Origin: Limnephilus marmoratus
Taxonomy: Eukaryota; Arthropoda; Insecta; Trichoptera; Limnephilidae
NCBI GenBank assembly: GCA_917880885.1
Contig: OU862910.1
Location: 51,017,285 to 51,081,284 of the forward strand
DNA: 64,000 nucleotides
Reading direction: 5' to 3'
Below, in pieces: positions 9,678-19,347 of this stretch. Position 1 is the stretch's first letter; every line of letters begins with the position of its first letter. The notes under the pieces were generated by a model that was not told the origin of the DNA, did no database searches, and saw only the letters and a list, made by a program, of their open reading frames with translations. The translations under genes and the position numbers were made by a program.

Positions 9678-10333
9678 TTTTTTACATTAACTCCACACAG
9701 GAGGCCCTGAGGAAAATAATTTCCCTCAGGGCCTATGTCATCTGGGATGCTGCGTGAAGGGTCTTTTTGAGGAGAGGAAGGAATGAACATTGGTCTTGAA
9801 GAGACCCATGTTGTAGGAAGGAGGAAACACAGAGGCCGGCAAATCATTCCACAGCCGAGCTGTTGAACACAAGAATGAGTCGAAGAAACGACCGGTTCTC
9901 ATGTGACAAATGTCAACCGTGTACAAATGTTGGGCACGCGTTTGGCGTGTTTCCTGACTATGCACCGGTGCCGAAGGGATCAATGATGCTAGTTCCGTCT
10001 GTTAAGATAGGAGAATCTATCAAACGGACCGCCCGTTTCTGCACAGAGTCGAGGGTATTTTTCAGGTATTTTGGAGCTCCAGACCAGAGATGGCTGCCAA
10101 ATTCAACCGTGGGGCGTACTTGTGATTTGTACAAGGTTAGCAGTTGTGTACTATTAAAGTATCTGCGGGCCCTGTACAGTACGCCCAGTTTTTGGGAGGC
10201 TAGCTTTACTCTGGCTTCGATGGAGCCCCCATACCTGAGCTGGTCACTTAGGGTTACACCAAGCATATCAATGGAGGTCCTGTTCGGAAGATTGCTTCCG
10301 TTGAAAGAGACTAGATTTTCATTTCGATGGGAT
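9678..10333 (-). mobile_element. CR1-like LINE 3' end inserted into a SINE
   Basis: A poly-T run at 9677-9686, then the CR1 3' end (ACATTAACTCCACACAGGAG, GGCCCTGAGGAAAATAATTT), shows a minus-strand insertion. The coding remains are two minus-strand pieces: 9738-9983 (TRAQHLYTVDICHMRTGRFF, TARLWNDLPASVFPPSYNM) and 9958-10266 (MLGVTLSDQLRYGGSIEARV, LYRARRYFNSTQLLTLYKSQ). Compared with 36094-38386, about 80 bp is missing at 9993, which puts the pieces in different frames. Only the last part of the reverse transcriptase protein remains, so the copy is 5'-truncated and dead. Confidence 0.75.
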
Positions 10334-10395
10334 GTTCCTAACTATTCAGATCTGGTATTTAAACACGGCTAAAGCCATTTCAAGCAACAATTCAA
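10334..10395 (-). mobile_element. SINE family A, right part of the split reversed copy
   Basis: It carries CTATTCAGATCTGG, AACACGGCTAAAGCCATTTC and AAGCAACAATTCAAT, which continue the reverse SINE interrupted at 9677. It extends towards the SINE middle and lacks the tRNA head. Confidence 0.65.
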
Positions 10396-10835
10396 TCGTG
10401 AATGTTGATCTTACAACAGGGCGGTACTTCTTCCACGCATCAATAATGTGAACTACGCAGATAATTCCTGAAGATTTGCGATTATGTTTCTCCGTCTTTT
10501 CAGACGATATATGACCCGATATATAAAAAAAATCCTTTGTATCTATTGCATCTTATAAATTAATCTTAAAACCTATATAAATGAATGTTTCTTTGTTTGT
10601 CCCATACGCGCAACCTAAACCATTTATCCAATTGCGATAAAACTTTGGTGATGTGATGAGCGCATGCCCGCGATGCTTTCTGTATAGGTATAATATTGAG
10701 CTCTGGCGTTAAGAAATTATTTTCTGTACTATTCATCCGGTGAGTTGTGGTGCGCACACAAGTGAAGGTTTCTAAATATAGTGACGCGCGAGTTGCTTGA
10801 AAAATGAGTGTATTTTATATAGTTTAGCGGCAGTA
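10396..10835. other. Non-coding stretch, probable dispersed-repeat remnant
   Basis: No domain-bearing frame. Bases 10560-10720 have the look of a dispersed insect repeat (GAATGTTTCTTTGTTTGTCC, CCATTTATCCAATTGCGAT), but the family is not identified. Confidence 0.3.
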
Positions 10836-10960
10836 GATAAGGAGGAGGGGGTGGGGGGAGGGGTGAGGGGGGAGAATAATGAAGGAGGGGGAAGGCGGGG
10901 AAGTTAGAAGGGGAACACGAAAGGGAAAGGGAAGGTGGGAAGGGAATAGGAGGCAGAAGG
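10836..10960. repeat. Purine-rich (G/A) tract
   Basis: About 125 bp of GGAGG, GGGGTG and GAAGG words with almost no pyrimidine. It mirrors the pyrimidine tract at 6341-6600 on the opposite strand. It could form triplex or quadruplex structures in principle. No coding content. Confidence 0.7.
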
Positions 10961-11940
10961 TTCTCAAATGGCATGCAGGGAGTAACAACTTATTTATTTA
11001 AATGGCATTTATTTAAATGGCACTTATTTATTTAATTGGCATGCTGGGAACTCGCTAGTAAACAATAAAAATGAAGAACATTATATATATTATGTCATAT
11101 GAAAAGTTTATATTGCAACAATATAAAAACTATGTGGTAGAGTGGTAAATACGGAAATACGAATTAAATAATACAGCTTTCAATCTGATCTTTAATAAAC
11201 AAACTTTTTAAAAATACCAAAAAAGTGTTTTTTTTTGTCCAAGGCCCAATTAAGTTGAAAGGTTTAATGATGGTCGAAAGATTAGAACGAGCAAGTAATC
11301 AGATATTCCAAGAAAAAAAATCATGATGGTAGTCAAATGAGTTCTAATAGATTAATCATCTCATAGAAAGAACAAAAGACAAGCCCATTGTTTCCGTATC
11401 ACTATCATATATAAAATCATGACATTATCTCCGCATGTACCTGTCTGCAGAGAAAAGAGGACCTACTGGCGAATACATGATATCATTAATACAGGGTACT
11501 CACAGCCAGTAATCAGTAATCAGGAAAGACAGAATAATAAATCTTAAATAAATGCAAATGTTACTAATATCTACGATCAAGATTAGGCTTAGAATGTATT
11601 GGAATACATATATATATTACATATTATACTGTACATGTTTGTCGCGTCGGTTTAATTCTATAATTTAGATTGTGTGCATCTACTACATTTTTACTCAATA
11701 CATGTCTACACGCGCTTATGTGTGTCCTTTGCACTCACCCTCCACTTATTAAAATCAGATCCGAGAAATGTGCGAAAAAATATGCTGGTAGGAATTGATA
11801 AAATAAATTCATAGTGCGACCATGCGCCTATAACTTTTCAAACAATACATCGAAATCCCCATCGAGAATCCGAGGTCTAATAACAAGAAAGTTCTAATTT
11901 CATAAAATATAATAAAAATGTAATAAATTTACGAGATCGA
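10961..11940. other. Long A+T-rich stretch without recognised content
   Basis: No ORF above chance and no repeat structure beyond a short duplicated ATTTATTTAAATGGCA-type word at 10990-11040. Confidence 0.4.
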
Positions 11941-12050
11941 TTTTTTCTTTATTTGTACGAATACCAAAATCCAAATCATAGAAAGCTGTACACTTCATTT
12001 TGGGCCGTAAAAAAATCTTTAATTGGGCCTCAGGTTGGGCATGCCTGGTG
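11941..12050. mobile_element. Probable hAT-type transposon end fragment
   Basis: Bases 12002-12052 read GGGCCGTAAAAAAATC, AATTGGGCCTCAGGTTGGGC, ATGCCTGG. On the minus strand this is CCAGGCATGCCCAACCTGAG, which resembles the ends of hAT elements that start near CAGGC/CCAACCTG. A possible partner (CAAGGCCCAATTAAG) lies at 11241-11255. No target duplication was identified. Confidence 0.3.
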
Positions 12051-12529
12051 TACAACATTTATTATAGGTATGTTAATTATTATTATTACATTGGGGAAAT
12101 ACCATTTTTCGCTAATCTTATAAAACCTTAAAAATACTTTAATTTATTATTTCATGTAGATTTAATATAAACCCATAATTTTTATATCTTATCCAAACCA
12201 CAATATTTATTTAAACTATCGGACCGGAAGAGCACTTCCTTCGTTAGTAAAAAAGTTCAAACGGTTTTTGCGAAACTGGTCAGAAGTATATATAAAATAC
12301 AGAAGAACAAACAATGTGTTTGTTTAAATAAATCTAACTATGAAAAATTTCATGTTTTGGTCCATAGAAAAATAGAAAGATTTAAAGCTTATAATAAAAA
12401 AGATTTTCCATATTATTGAAACGTTGATTGTATAGGTACCAGTACAATTGTAAATGATTACAAATGATTCCGACATTACAGTGCGTTTTTTACGCCATGA
12501 AGAACGATTGCCTGACACTTGTTCTACCT
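12051..12529. other. A+T-rich stretch, nothing recognised
   Basis: Only short frames; no domain or repeat structure seen. Confidence 0.35.
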
Positions 12530-12576
12530 CCGACCTCCATCGATGGCCTCCGTGGTCAAGGGATTAGGCTCTCGAC
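12530..12576 (+). mobile_element. SINE family A, tRNA-like head (5' part of a split copy)
   Basis: GACCTCC at 12530, then GGCCTCCGTGGTCAAGGGAT, preserves the layout of the SINE head at 23891 (CTCCGTAGTCCAGTGGGTAA), including a decayed box A. The copy is interrupted after CTCTCGAC by a MITE and resumes at 12898. Confidence 0.6.
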
Positions 12577-12897
12577 CAAAGATATTCAAATACAGAAGAG
12601 ATGTGCTATGGTGTCCGCGCAACTGTCGCCGCGTTTCTAATTAGCGTAGTTTTCATACAAAAAGAATTTGTTCATTTCGTTGATTTTTTAAAAATGTGCA
12701 TTAATATTGGTTAACAATATATTTTGAACAAGGAAAGAATTCGTTAATTTAGTTTAACGTTCGTTTGGTTTATTCGTTAATTATTTGTTCTTTTAGTTTA
12801 TTTGTTAATTGGTAAACAATATCGGCGACACCCGGAAGCGCAGACCCACATAGTAAAAACAGCAGATAGCACATCTACTTATATTTCAATATCTTTG
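12577..12897. mobile_element. 321-bp hAT-like MITE inside a SINE, with 8-bp target duplication
   Basis: The insert starts CAAAGATATTCAAATA and ends with the near complement TATTTCAATATCTTTG, giving about 16-bp terminal inverted repeats with one mismatch. It is flanked on both sides by CTCTCGAC (12569-12576 and 12898-12905), an exact 8-bp duplication as expected for hAT elements. Removing it restores the SINE head order. The interior has no transposase. A 78-codon plus-strand frame (12802-13038) overlaps both MITE and SINE and is not meaningful. Confidence 0.75.
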
Positions 12898-13245
12898 CTC
12901 TCGACTAACAACCCGAAGGTCGCGAAATTTTATTTGATTAATTTATTAATTTCACAATTAATTAATAAAAAAACAATATATATTATATTTGAGGCCCTTT
13001 CCAGAGTGGAAGATACTCTCAGTGTCGCCCTTGTGTAAGATAATCATTGAAATTGATTCATAATTGAGACCTTGCTTGAAATAGCTTTAGCCGTGTTTGG
13101 TGACCAGATCTGAATAGCAAGGTACTTCCCCACATCTATCTTTCCCATCTCCTTTCTCTCCCCACTTCAGCCTTACAACATAACCCAATTGGAGATGCCA
13201 TAGTTTCACTGGCCCCAGATGGGAGCAGTTGGGACTCTTCTGCGG
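12898..13245 (+). mobile_element. SINE family A, body of the split copy
   Basis: It follows the SINE consensus in order: AAGGTCGCG, AAATTTTATTTGATTAAT, TTTCACAATTAATTAA, CCAGAGTGGAAGATACT, GCTTTAGCCGTGTTTGGTGA, CCCAATTGGAGATGCC, GGGAGCAGTTGGGACTC. The box B region is deleted after AAGGTCGCG, so this copy lacks an intact pol III promoter. No poly(A) tail is left. Confidence 0.75.
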
Positions 13246-13574
13246 TCTTCTCCTTCTTCCTTGCACTGTCCCAACTCACTGCCTAAGTAGGCTGTTGGGG
13301 TCGGCTCTTCTCGTTCTCAGGCTATAACTTCTTCGGTACTGGGTGTCGCCTTCATCCAGGCCGTTTCTCAGAAGTATTTTGGAGCATCGAGTCATCCAGG
13401 AGCTCTTTGGTCTTCCTCTGGATGACTGTCGATGAAGCTATAGACCGTGCTCCTCGGGGGTTACACTCGGTCGGGTGTAACTCCCCATGGGGTGGCACCC
13501 GGGGCGGCCCCCGCCCCCCCTAGCTACGCCACAGCTCCAGCCTCTTATTAGTCTTATTACATCTTATTATTATA
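13246..13574. other. Unassigned repeat-like DNA plus a hAT-type end fragment
   Basis: Bases 13246-13470 look like an unidentified LINE-type 3' region (GTCGGCTCTTCTCGTTC, CATCCAGGAGCTCTTTGG). Bases 13497-13531 (CCCGGGGCGGCCCCCGCCCC, CCTAGCTACGCCACAG) match the right end of the hAT-type element at 49662-52074 in layout. Confidence 0.35.
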
Positions 13575-13650
13575 GATACGTTATAATAATAATAATAACA
13601 TAATATTTGTATAGCGTAGTTTTGTGTCATTTCACTTCAAGAGCGTAACT
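13575..13650 (-). mobile_element. (ATT)n-tailed retroposon end, truncated
   Basis: An (AAT)n run at 13584-13600 is followed by AATATTTGTATAGCGTAGTT, TTGTG, CATTTCACTTCAAGAGCG, a decayed version of the conserved 3' stem-loop, on the minus strand. Confidence 0.5.
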
Positions 13651-14640
13651 ATTAAATTAAAAATAATCCTGCAGTGCTCCATACGAGTCCCGTTACAACT
13701 GACAGAATGGTAGATGTAGATACTTTCAATTTAATGACATTAAACATTAGTCAGGTTTATTGAACAGATTAGTATAACCAGGAACATCAAAACCTTTCTA
13801 CTCTCCCATCTGATTCTCTAATCTAACCTAACCTAACCTAACTTCCTTCAGACTCACAACTCACAAAATACCGTTATCGAATTGTACCTACCGAAGATAT
13901 AAGCCGTAAAAATGGTATATATTTTCTTTTACCCAAGTTCACGTTGAACTTTCAACGTGAACTTGGGTAATCGCGTTTATGTGTCATTTCATTTCATTTT
14001 GGAAAATCAACAGATTTTATTAAATCTATATTTTTATTGATGTAAAGAATACATAATAAATTTATAAACAACACAAATAAAATCTAATTATAGATTTTCA
14101 CAAAAAAATATAATATAAAACTATAGGTCCAGTACCAGAGGAACATTTAATGAAGACGAAAAAGTGATTTTTTCTAGTTCTATGTGTCCATATGTTAACC
14201 ATATTTTAGGTTTGATAATATCTAATAGGTCTGTGATAACAAATTTTAAAAAATGCTTACTAATGTAATTTGTTTTCTAATTTGATTTTTATCGTTTTTA
14301 GGCCTCAAAGGGTTTGTTAGCAAAGAAAAACCTATCTTACAAACAATAGTGTAATTAAAAAAAAATTAAGTATGACATGAATAAAAATAAAGATAACATA
14401 AAAAACCTTAAAAAATAATATTGGGTCCAGTCCAAGCAAATACTGTGAATATATATGTCGTTACATTCACAGTATTTGTCGGTGGAATAAAGATTTCAAC
14501 CCAGCAAAAAAATGGACACCATTAGGAATATCTTTCACAAGCGATGGGCAAATATGGAGCTTGTTTCACAAAATCTTGAAATAATTTTTCTTTGTGTTCC
14601 TGAGGAAGAACACTGGTATTGAAAGGGTTGGAGGTTGGTG
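13651..14640. other. Non-coding stretch with a TTAGG run and two palindromes
   Basis: No gene found. Bases 13822-13842 hold three to four CTAAC-type telomere units. 13929-13970 is a near-perfect 42-bp palindrome (listed separately). CAAATACTGTGAAT at 14437-14450 pairs with ATTCACAGTATTTG at 14465-14478. The remainder is A+T-rich and unassigned. Confidence 0.4.
13929..13970. repeat. 42-bp palindrome (20-bp arms, 2-nt loop)
   Basis: TTACCCAAGTTCACGTTGAA is followed by CT and then its exact complement. The arms are 20 bp with no mismatch. Almost no spacer means it would extrude as a cruciform rather than a normal hairpin gene. Cause unknown. Confidence 0.85.
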
Positions 14641-14861
14641 ACGTATTCCAACTTAGCCCTGTATAAATTAATAAACAGTGTTAATTTCAAGTGACCTTCC
14701 AGGTAAGTATGGTCCTGTATATTTTCTGCCTGTACAGACTACAAATAAAATCGCAACATCACGTTCATTGGTCAAATGCATTGTACATATAGCTTTGTAT
14801 TAGTGATCGACGAACCGGTGGATGCAATCTGTTGGCCATAAATTGTTATATAAGTTAGTCT
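14641..14861 (+). mobile_element. (ATT)n-family retroposon, 5' portion
   Basis: It contains the family string CCAGGTAAGTAT at 14699-14710 and the string CGCAACATCACGTTCATTGG, which matches the minus strand near 1838-1853. It runs into an (AAT)n tract at 14862-14884 shared with an oppositely oriented copy. It lacks the stem-loop on this side. Confidence 0.5.
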
Positions 14862-15060
14862 AATAATAATAATAATAATAATAATTGGCTAATTTGTAGA
14901 GCGCCGTTGTTGTGAAAAATCACCTCAAGGGCGCTATACAATCTATTATGATTTCTTAGGCTCTTTCTTATTTTATTATTTACAAACGGATATAGAAAAC
15001 ATACTAACCTGGCAGATCACTTCCAATAAACTCACTTTTATTAGAAAATTTATGCTAGGG
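14862..15060 (-). mobile_element. (ATT)n-tailed retroposon copy, reversed
   Basis: An (AAT)n run is followed by TTGGCTAATTTGTAGAGCGC, CGTTGTTGTGAAAAATCACC, TCAAGGGCGCT: the stem-loop end in reverse. Bases 15001-15012 read ATACTAACCTGG, one mismatch from the family string. It ends near AATAAACTCAC. Confidence 0.6.
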
Positions 15061-15227
15061 GAGTCTGTACCCACTGGAACGATTATGGTTGAAAAATTTA
15101 CCATTTTTGTTTTTCTGCGATTGATGGTGGTCCAAAATTGGACTACATCTTCCTACCATTCGTAGAACATTTATTGTAATTATTTAAAACATTTCCCCGG
15201 CCAGCCATTTATTTTAAAACGAAGCCA
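15061..15227. other. Unassigned A+T-rich DNA
   Basis: Nothing recognised. Confidence 0.35.
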
Positions 15228-15948
15228 TTAAGAGGGCATTACCAGAGAAAGCCGGAAATACGTCATTTTCAAAAAAGTTTTTAGACGTATTGACTCTTAT
15301 CCACAAAAAATTATAAATGGATTTCGAAAGATTGTTCTTTTATCTAGCATTCGTATGTAATAAATTTTTAGATTTTTTTTTAATTTTTAGTATAATAAGG
15401 TTATTCCATAGGTCGTTGGCAGATTTGTTAAATTTTCAAAAAAGTTTTTGTATTATACCACACCCATTTCAAATAATGTAATCATGCAGTAAAATAAATC
15501 AATACATTATCTAGCAGAGTTATGTATTAGAATTTTAATTTTAGTTTCAATAAAATCATTAAAAAATATGTACGTACATGTGTTTCTTGATGAAAATTGG
15601 TCCATTTGTGTATTTATTTGCGCACTTACAAACTAATATATTTCAGATTTTTTTAACATTATTATTAAATTTAGACATTATTGAAAAATGATAAATACTT
15701 ATAATCAAAAAATAACTACAAAAAGTACACTATTTTAATAGTTTTATCATCACGCCTTTCAGCATTTTTGGATGAAGGTATAAATGAAAGCTAATTTGGA
15801 TTGAAATAAATTCGATATTGAGTTATAATTTAAAGAATCTGGTACGGAGAATAATTAATCTTTCTCATTGTAACCGCCTTGCACGATCGGAAGAACAACT
15901 TTCGACGAAATGTGGATTTTCGTCCGCTGGCTGGTTAAACGCTCTTAA
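15228..15948. mobile_element. TTAA-flanked element, copy 1 (~720 bp)
   Basis: It is homologous, in inverted order, to 19348-19954. Both copies start and end exactly at TTAA. The ends inside TTAA read GAGGGCATTACC and, on the other side, GAGCGTTTAACC, an imperfect terminal inverted repeat beginning GAG. Shared internal strings include CACAAATGGACC (complement), ACATGTACGTACAT and AAATGGGTGTGGTATAATAC (complement). There is no ORF of note, so it is non-autonomous. A TTAA target with GRG ends resembles the Kolobok superfamily; this assignment is inference. Confidence 0.65.
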
Positions 15949-16130
15949 AATGCTTTATCTATTATGACCATAGATGTCGCAAATCCGAACTTCATAGACT
16001 ATTTTAGAATGATGTTAAAAATATATTTTTTGAATATTTTTTTCATGTGAAATTTTTGATCAGCTGTTTACGATTAAAATTAAGTCCTTTTCTATAGATA
16101 TGCTTAAGTATACCATAGACATAAGTCTTA
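15949..16130. other. Unassigned A+T-rich DNA
   Basis: Nothing recognised. Confidence 0.3.
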
Positions 16131-16295
16131 GTTGTAAGTCATTGTTATCATTCTTAGTTGTAAGCCACTTGTAGTATATATGTAGGTATAGATTAAATGT
16201 ATAAATGAATGTTTAAAGCGCCCTTGAGGTGATTTTCTCACGAAAATGGCGCTATAGAAGTCATCCAATTATTATTATTATTATTATTATTATTA
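16131..16295 (+). mobile_element. (ATT)n-tailed retroposon, 3' end
   Basis: The conserved ending is intact: AAAGCGCCCTTGAGGTGATT, TTCTCACGAAAATGGCGCTA, GTCATCCAATTATTATTATT, then (ATT)n to about 16294. The GCGCC and GGCGC arms pair. The 5' extent is uncertain. Confidence 0.65.
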
Positions 16296-16664
16296 GACAA
16301 CATACTGAAATCGAAAATATTCTATGTTGACTCGAATAAGTACTCCTCACGGCAGTTTCAAAGTAACAACGCACAGGATTCGCGCGTTCATAAACTTTAC
16401 GATTTTTTAATATTTTTTTTATAAATCCTATAAATAGGAGATAAACGGTAAAATTCAGGTTAATTCATTGACTATACAGTACTGTAATAATGTTTTATGT
16501 TTCCATGTTAAAATTTGAAGGTATGATTTTTTTATGTTGGCGAAAAAATCAAAAAAATGATCTTCTGGGAAATCGCGAGCATTCGAGGTAAATTTATTCA
16601 TTTCGCGTAATCGCTCCAGTGTAGTGGGTAGTTAGAAGTGAGACAGAGCATTGTATGATAGAAA
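16296..16664. other. Unassigned A+T-rich DNA
   Basis: No domain-bearing ORF or repeat seen. Confidence 0.3.
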
Positions 16665-16760
16665 TATATTTTAAATTCGTACAGCGCCCTTTTTTTACAA
16701 AAAAACGGCGCTATACAAATTATCCAAATATTATAATAATTATTATTATTGTTGATGAAG
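16665..16760 (+). mobile_element. (ATT)n-tailed retroposon, 3' end, diverged
   Basis: CGTACAGCGCCCTTTTTTTA, CAAAAAAACGGCGCTATACA, AATTATCCAAATATT and an imperfect (ATT)n tail. The central CCTTGAGGTGA part of the stem-loop is deleted or replaced by T-rich DNA. Confidence 0.55.
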
Positions 16761-17209
16761 TGATGACCCTGAATCAGTACGTGGTATAATGTCAGTAAAT
16801 GGAGCAGTCTCCCTGTGTGGTCCCCGCCTATGTGTGCGTGTCCCGTGTGTGTACACACCAGCAGCTGGTGGAGGGTACGCGTGTAGTGGTATTCTCGTAA
16901 TATATCAAGCCATGAGGGGGACGGGGGGAGGGGGGAGCAAGCGCGGGGGGGGACCACCCAGGCTGATCCACTTGGGTGGTCCGGCGGGCGCCAACCAATT
17001 AGAGCAGGGATACAATGCTGCTGGCATCACTGTACTGACTGTATTGTAAATTTGACCACTGTACAATATACTGTGGGCTGTGTGGGACGCTTAAATAGTA
17101 TAGATTTGTTTTTAAATATGAAGTTAATAAAGATAAACACATTGTTTGGGATCATTATAGGTAACACGGGAAATTCCGTCGAAATATAAAACAATTTTTT
17201 TTTTGATAC
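16761..17209. other. G+C-richer unassigned segment
   Basis: Bases 16790-17010 are G+C-richer, with GTGTGTGTACACACCAGCAG, GGGGGACGGGGGGAGGGGGG and short open frames on both strands (16598-16957 minus, 16789-17049 plus). None has a recognisable domain. It may be a decayed element or unique DNA. Confidence 0.3.
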
Positions 17210-17304
17210 TGAACTGAACATCATGCCGTTTCCCCGCTGGGGTAGGCAGAGAGGACGGACCGCAAACAAATCGGTCCTTGCCTCTTTCATATTCGTGCGC
17301 TTTA
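17210..17304 (-). pseudogene. RTE-like LINE, 3' end (left part, split by CR1)
   Basis: CATGCCGTTTCCCCGCTGGG, GTAGGCAGAGAGGACGGACC is the same 3' end as at 5307-5344. It breaks after TTCATATTCGTGCGC where a CR1 fragment enters, and resumes at 17829 with TACATCGTCTCATACAC. The copy at 5383-5405 is uninterrupted at this point. Confidence 0.65.
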
Positions 17305-17828
17305 TTTAGTGCGCCCCACGGTTGAATTTGGCAGCCACCTCTGGTCTGGAGCTCCAAAATACCTAAAAAAAAAAAGCCCTTGACTCTGTGCAGAAACGGG
17401 CGGTCCGTTTGATAGATTCTCCCATCTTAACAGACGGACTACAATCTTTAGAGCACAGGCGTCAGGTGGGAATGCTGTCCTTGTTCTACCGGTATTACAA
17501 TGGAAGATGCTCCGAGGAACTAGCGACATTGATCCCCTCGGCACCGGTGCATAGTCGGGAAACACGTCAAACACGCGCCCAACATTTGTACACGGTTGAC
17601 ATTAGTCACATGAGAACGGGTCGTTTCTATGGCTCGTTCTTGAGTTCAACGGCTCGGCTGTGGAACGATTTGCCGGCCTCTGTGTTTCCTCCCTCCTACA
17701 ACATGGTTCTCTTCAAGACCCGTGTTCACTCCTTCCTTTCCTCAAAAAGACCCTCCACACAGCATCTTCAAAGATGACATAGGCCCTGAGGGAAGTTATT
17801 TTCCTCAGGGCCTCCTGTGTAGAGTTAA
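17305..17828 (+). mobile_element. CR1-like LINE 3' fragment nested in the RTE-like LINE
   Basis: It opens at GCGCCCCACGGTTGAATTTG, matching the minus strand of 36094-38386 near 36522-36543. The main frame (17388-17777) carries QKRAVRLIDSPILTDG, GMLSLFYRYYNGRCSEEL, TRAQHLYTVDISHMRTGRF, TARLWNDLPASVFPPSYNM and SFLSSKRP. These are the C-terminal tail and end of the CR1 protein. It finishes with GGGCCTCCTGTGTAGAGTTA. An A-run at 17365-17375 breaks the upstream frame. 5'-truncated and inactive. Its orientation is opposite to the host LINE. Confidence 0.75.
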
Positions 17829-18350
17829 TACATCGTCTCATACACACTATTTTATTATTCTTACTCTCGACATGACCCGCCTTAAGTACCTATCTGATTC
17901 ACTTGATCGTGCCATGTCTTCTTTGGGCGTCCCCGACTACTTCTACCATTATTATTTGCGTCATATTCTGTACAATCTTTTCTTTATACATTCGCTCTAC
18001 ATGCCCAAATTGCATTCTTGCATTGCAAAATTTTCATTCTTTTCGGATCTTCCCATTTCTCACACGATCATACATGGTTTTACCAAACAAACGCCTCAGG
18101 GATATCATTTTTACAGCATTCAGTCTATTTTAATCCTTCCTCTGCCAGTTCCATGCTTCACTGCCACACATCAGGGTAGGTACAAGTATTCCATTATGGA
18201 CTGCTAGCTTCGTTTCTTTGGACAGTTTTTTGTTGGCGCCAACGGCGTTCTGTCCTCCATCAATAGAGTTACATGCATTTACCCTTCTTTCAATATCTCT
18301 ATCAGCTTTCCCATTTATTGAATTAAATTCAAAATTAACCGAAATAAATT
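17829..18350 (-). pseudogene. RTE-like LINE, C-terminal region (right part)
   Basis: On the minus strand, 18130-18354 encodes DRDIERRVNACNSIDGGQNA and KETKLAVHNGILVPTLMCGS. This is the conserved segment downstream of the reverse transcriptase (ERRVNA..., AVHN-LVPTL-YGSE) of an RTE-like LINE. Further downstream the sequence matches 5383-5705 with frameshifts. The catalytic palm is absent. At about 18351 it meets a second LINE tail in the same orientation. Confidence 0.7.
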
Positions 18351-18960
18351 GCATAGATAATAATAGAGATTTTTATTTTATTTCCCTTTTTCTTCTTTGT
18401 GCCCTATCAGGTCCCCCGACGTTGGCGATCACTCTTGAAAATGTCTCTCTGTCTTGCGCTGCCTGGAATAGCTCCTCCACACTTCTAATGCCGATCCACT
18501 CTCGTATATTTCGCAGCCAAGACATTTGTCTCCTACCAGGCCCTCGGCGACCGTCTATCTTGCCTTTCAATATTAAATGGAGCAAGTAATACTTCTCCCC
18601 TCGAAGTATATGATCCAGATATGAAATTTTCCTGATTTTTATTAATGTAAGCAGTTCTCTATCTGCTCTAGCCCGCCTGAGAATTTCTGGGTTGGTGATC
18701 ATACCGGTCGATGGGACCTTGAGCATTCTCCGGTGAAGCCACATTTCAAAAGCCTCTAACCTGTTCATGGTATTTACTGTCAAGTTCCATGTTTCACATC
18801 CATACGGCAAGACCGACCACGCATAACATTTTAGCTTTCTCTGCCTTAGTTTTAAGCTGATATTGTCATAGCAGAAGAGGGATTTTATTGAGCGCAGTTC
18901 TTGCTGCTTCAAATCTGCACCTAACCTCTACATCTGGGTCAAGAGTCTCACAAATAACGA
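18351..18960 (-). pseudogene. Second LINE C-terminal fragment
   Basis: A 179-codon minus-strand frame (18373-18912) covers the end of an RTE/BovB-style LINE protein. It has SVLPYGCETWNLTVNTMNRL, EAFEMWLHRRMLKVP, HILRGEKYYLLHLILKGKID, GRRGPGRRQMSWLRNIREWI and a final RVIANVG segment. The order matches the region after the reverse transcriptase. The frame is open to its stop, so this part is comparatively young. The palm and endonuclease are missing upstream. The 3' end near 18351-18372 is A/T-rich (AATAATAGAGATTTTTATTT). Confidence 0.75.
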
Positions 18961-19179
18961 TTAATGATTTGAATTAACTTCGTTGATTGTTATGAATTGG
19001 CATCATTGGTGTGAATAGACTTGAAATTCACACGAATTGTATGTTATATAATTTGTTAACAATTCTTTAGATAACTGAAATGTTGTAAAGCCATTTTGGT
19101 AAGGTCTGTCTTCTGTATAATGTCAATCAACATCCCAACACCGGAAGCGCCAATAGTGTCTACCAACCTACACATTAAA
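18961..19179. other. Unassigned A+T-rich DNA
   Basis: Nothing recognised. Confidence 0.3.
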
Positions 19180-19310
19180 TTGTGAGGCTACTGGAGAGGA
19201 GAAGGAAATAGGGAAGTGGAAAGTAGGGAAGTACCTATGTTTGGTGACTAGGTCTGAATATTCATTCAGACCTAGTCACCAAACACCGCTAAAGACATTT
19301 CAATCATGTT
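19180..19310 (-). mobile_element. Rearranged SINE family A remnant with a long palindrome
   Basis: The first part (GGAGAGGAGAAGGAAATAGG, AAAGTAGGGAAGTACCTATG) and the last part (CACCAAACACCGCTAAAGAC) follow the reversed SINE. Between them, 19239-19286 is a near-perfect inverted repeat: TGTTTGGTGACTAGGTCTGA followed after a short spacer by TCAGACCTAGTCACCAAACA. A normal SINE has this segment once. Confidence 0.7.
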
Positions 19311-19347
19311 TTCGAATCAGAATAGTGGTCTTTCACTAGATCGATAC

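Noticed and set aside
14437..14478. MicroRNA precursor
   Set aside because: The 14-bp inverted repeat with a 14-nt loop is too short, and there is no extended stem.
16598..17049. Overlapping 119- and 86-codon frames on opposite strands
   Set aside because: Low complexity (Gly/Pro and His-rich) from a G+C-rich segment, with no domain.
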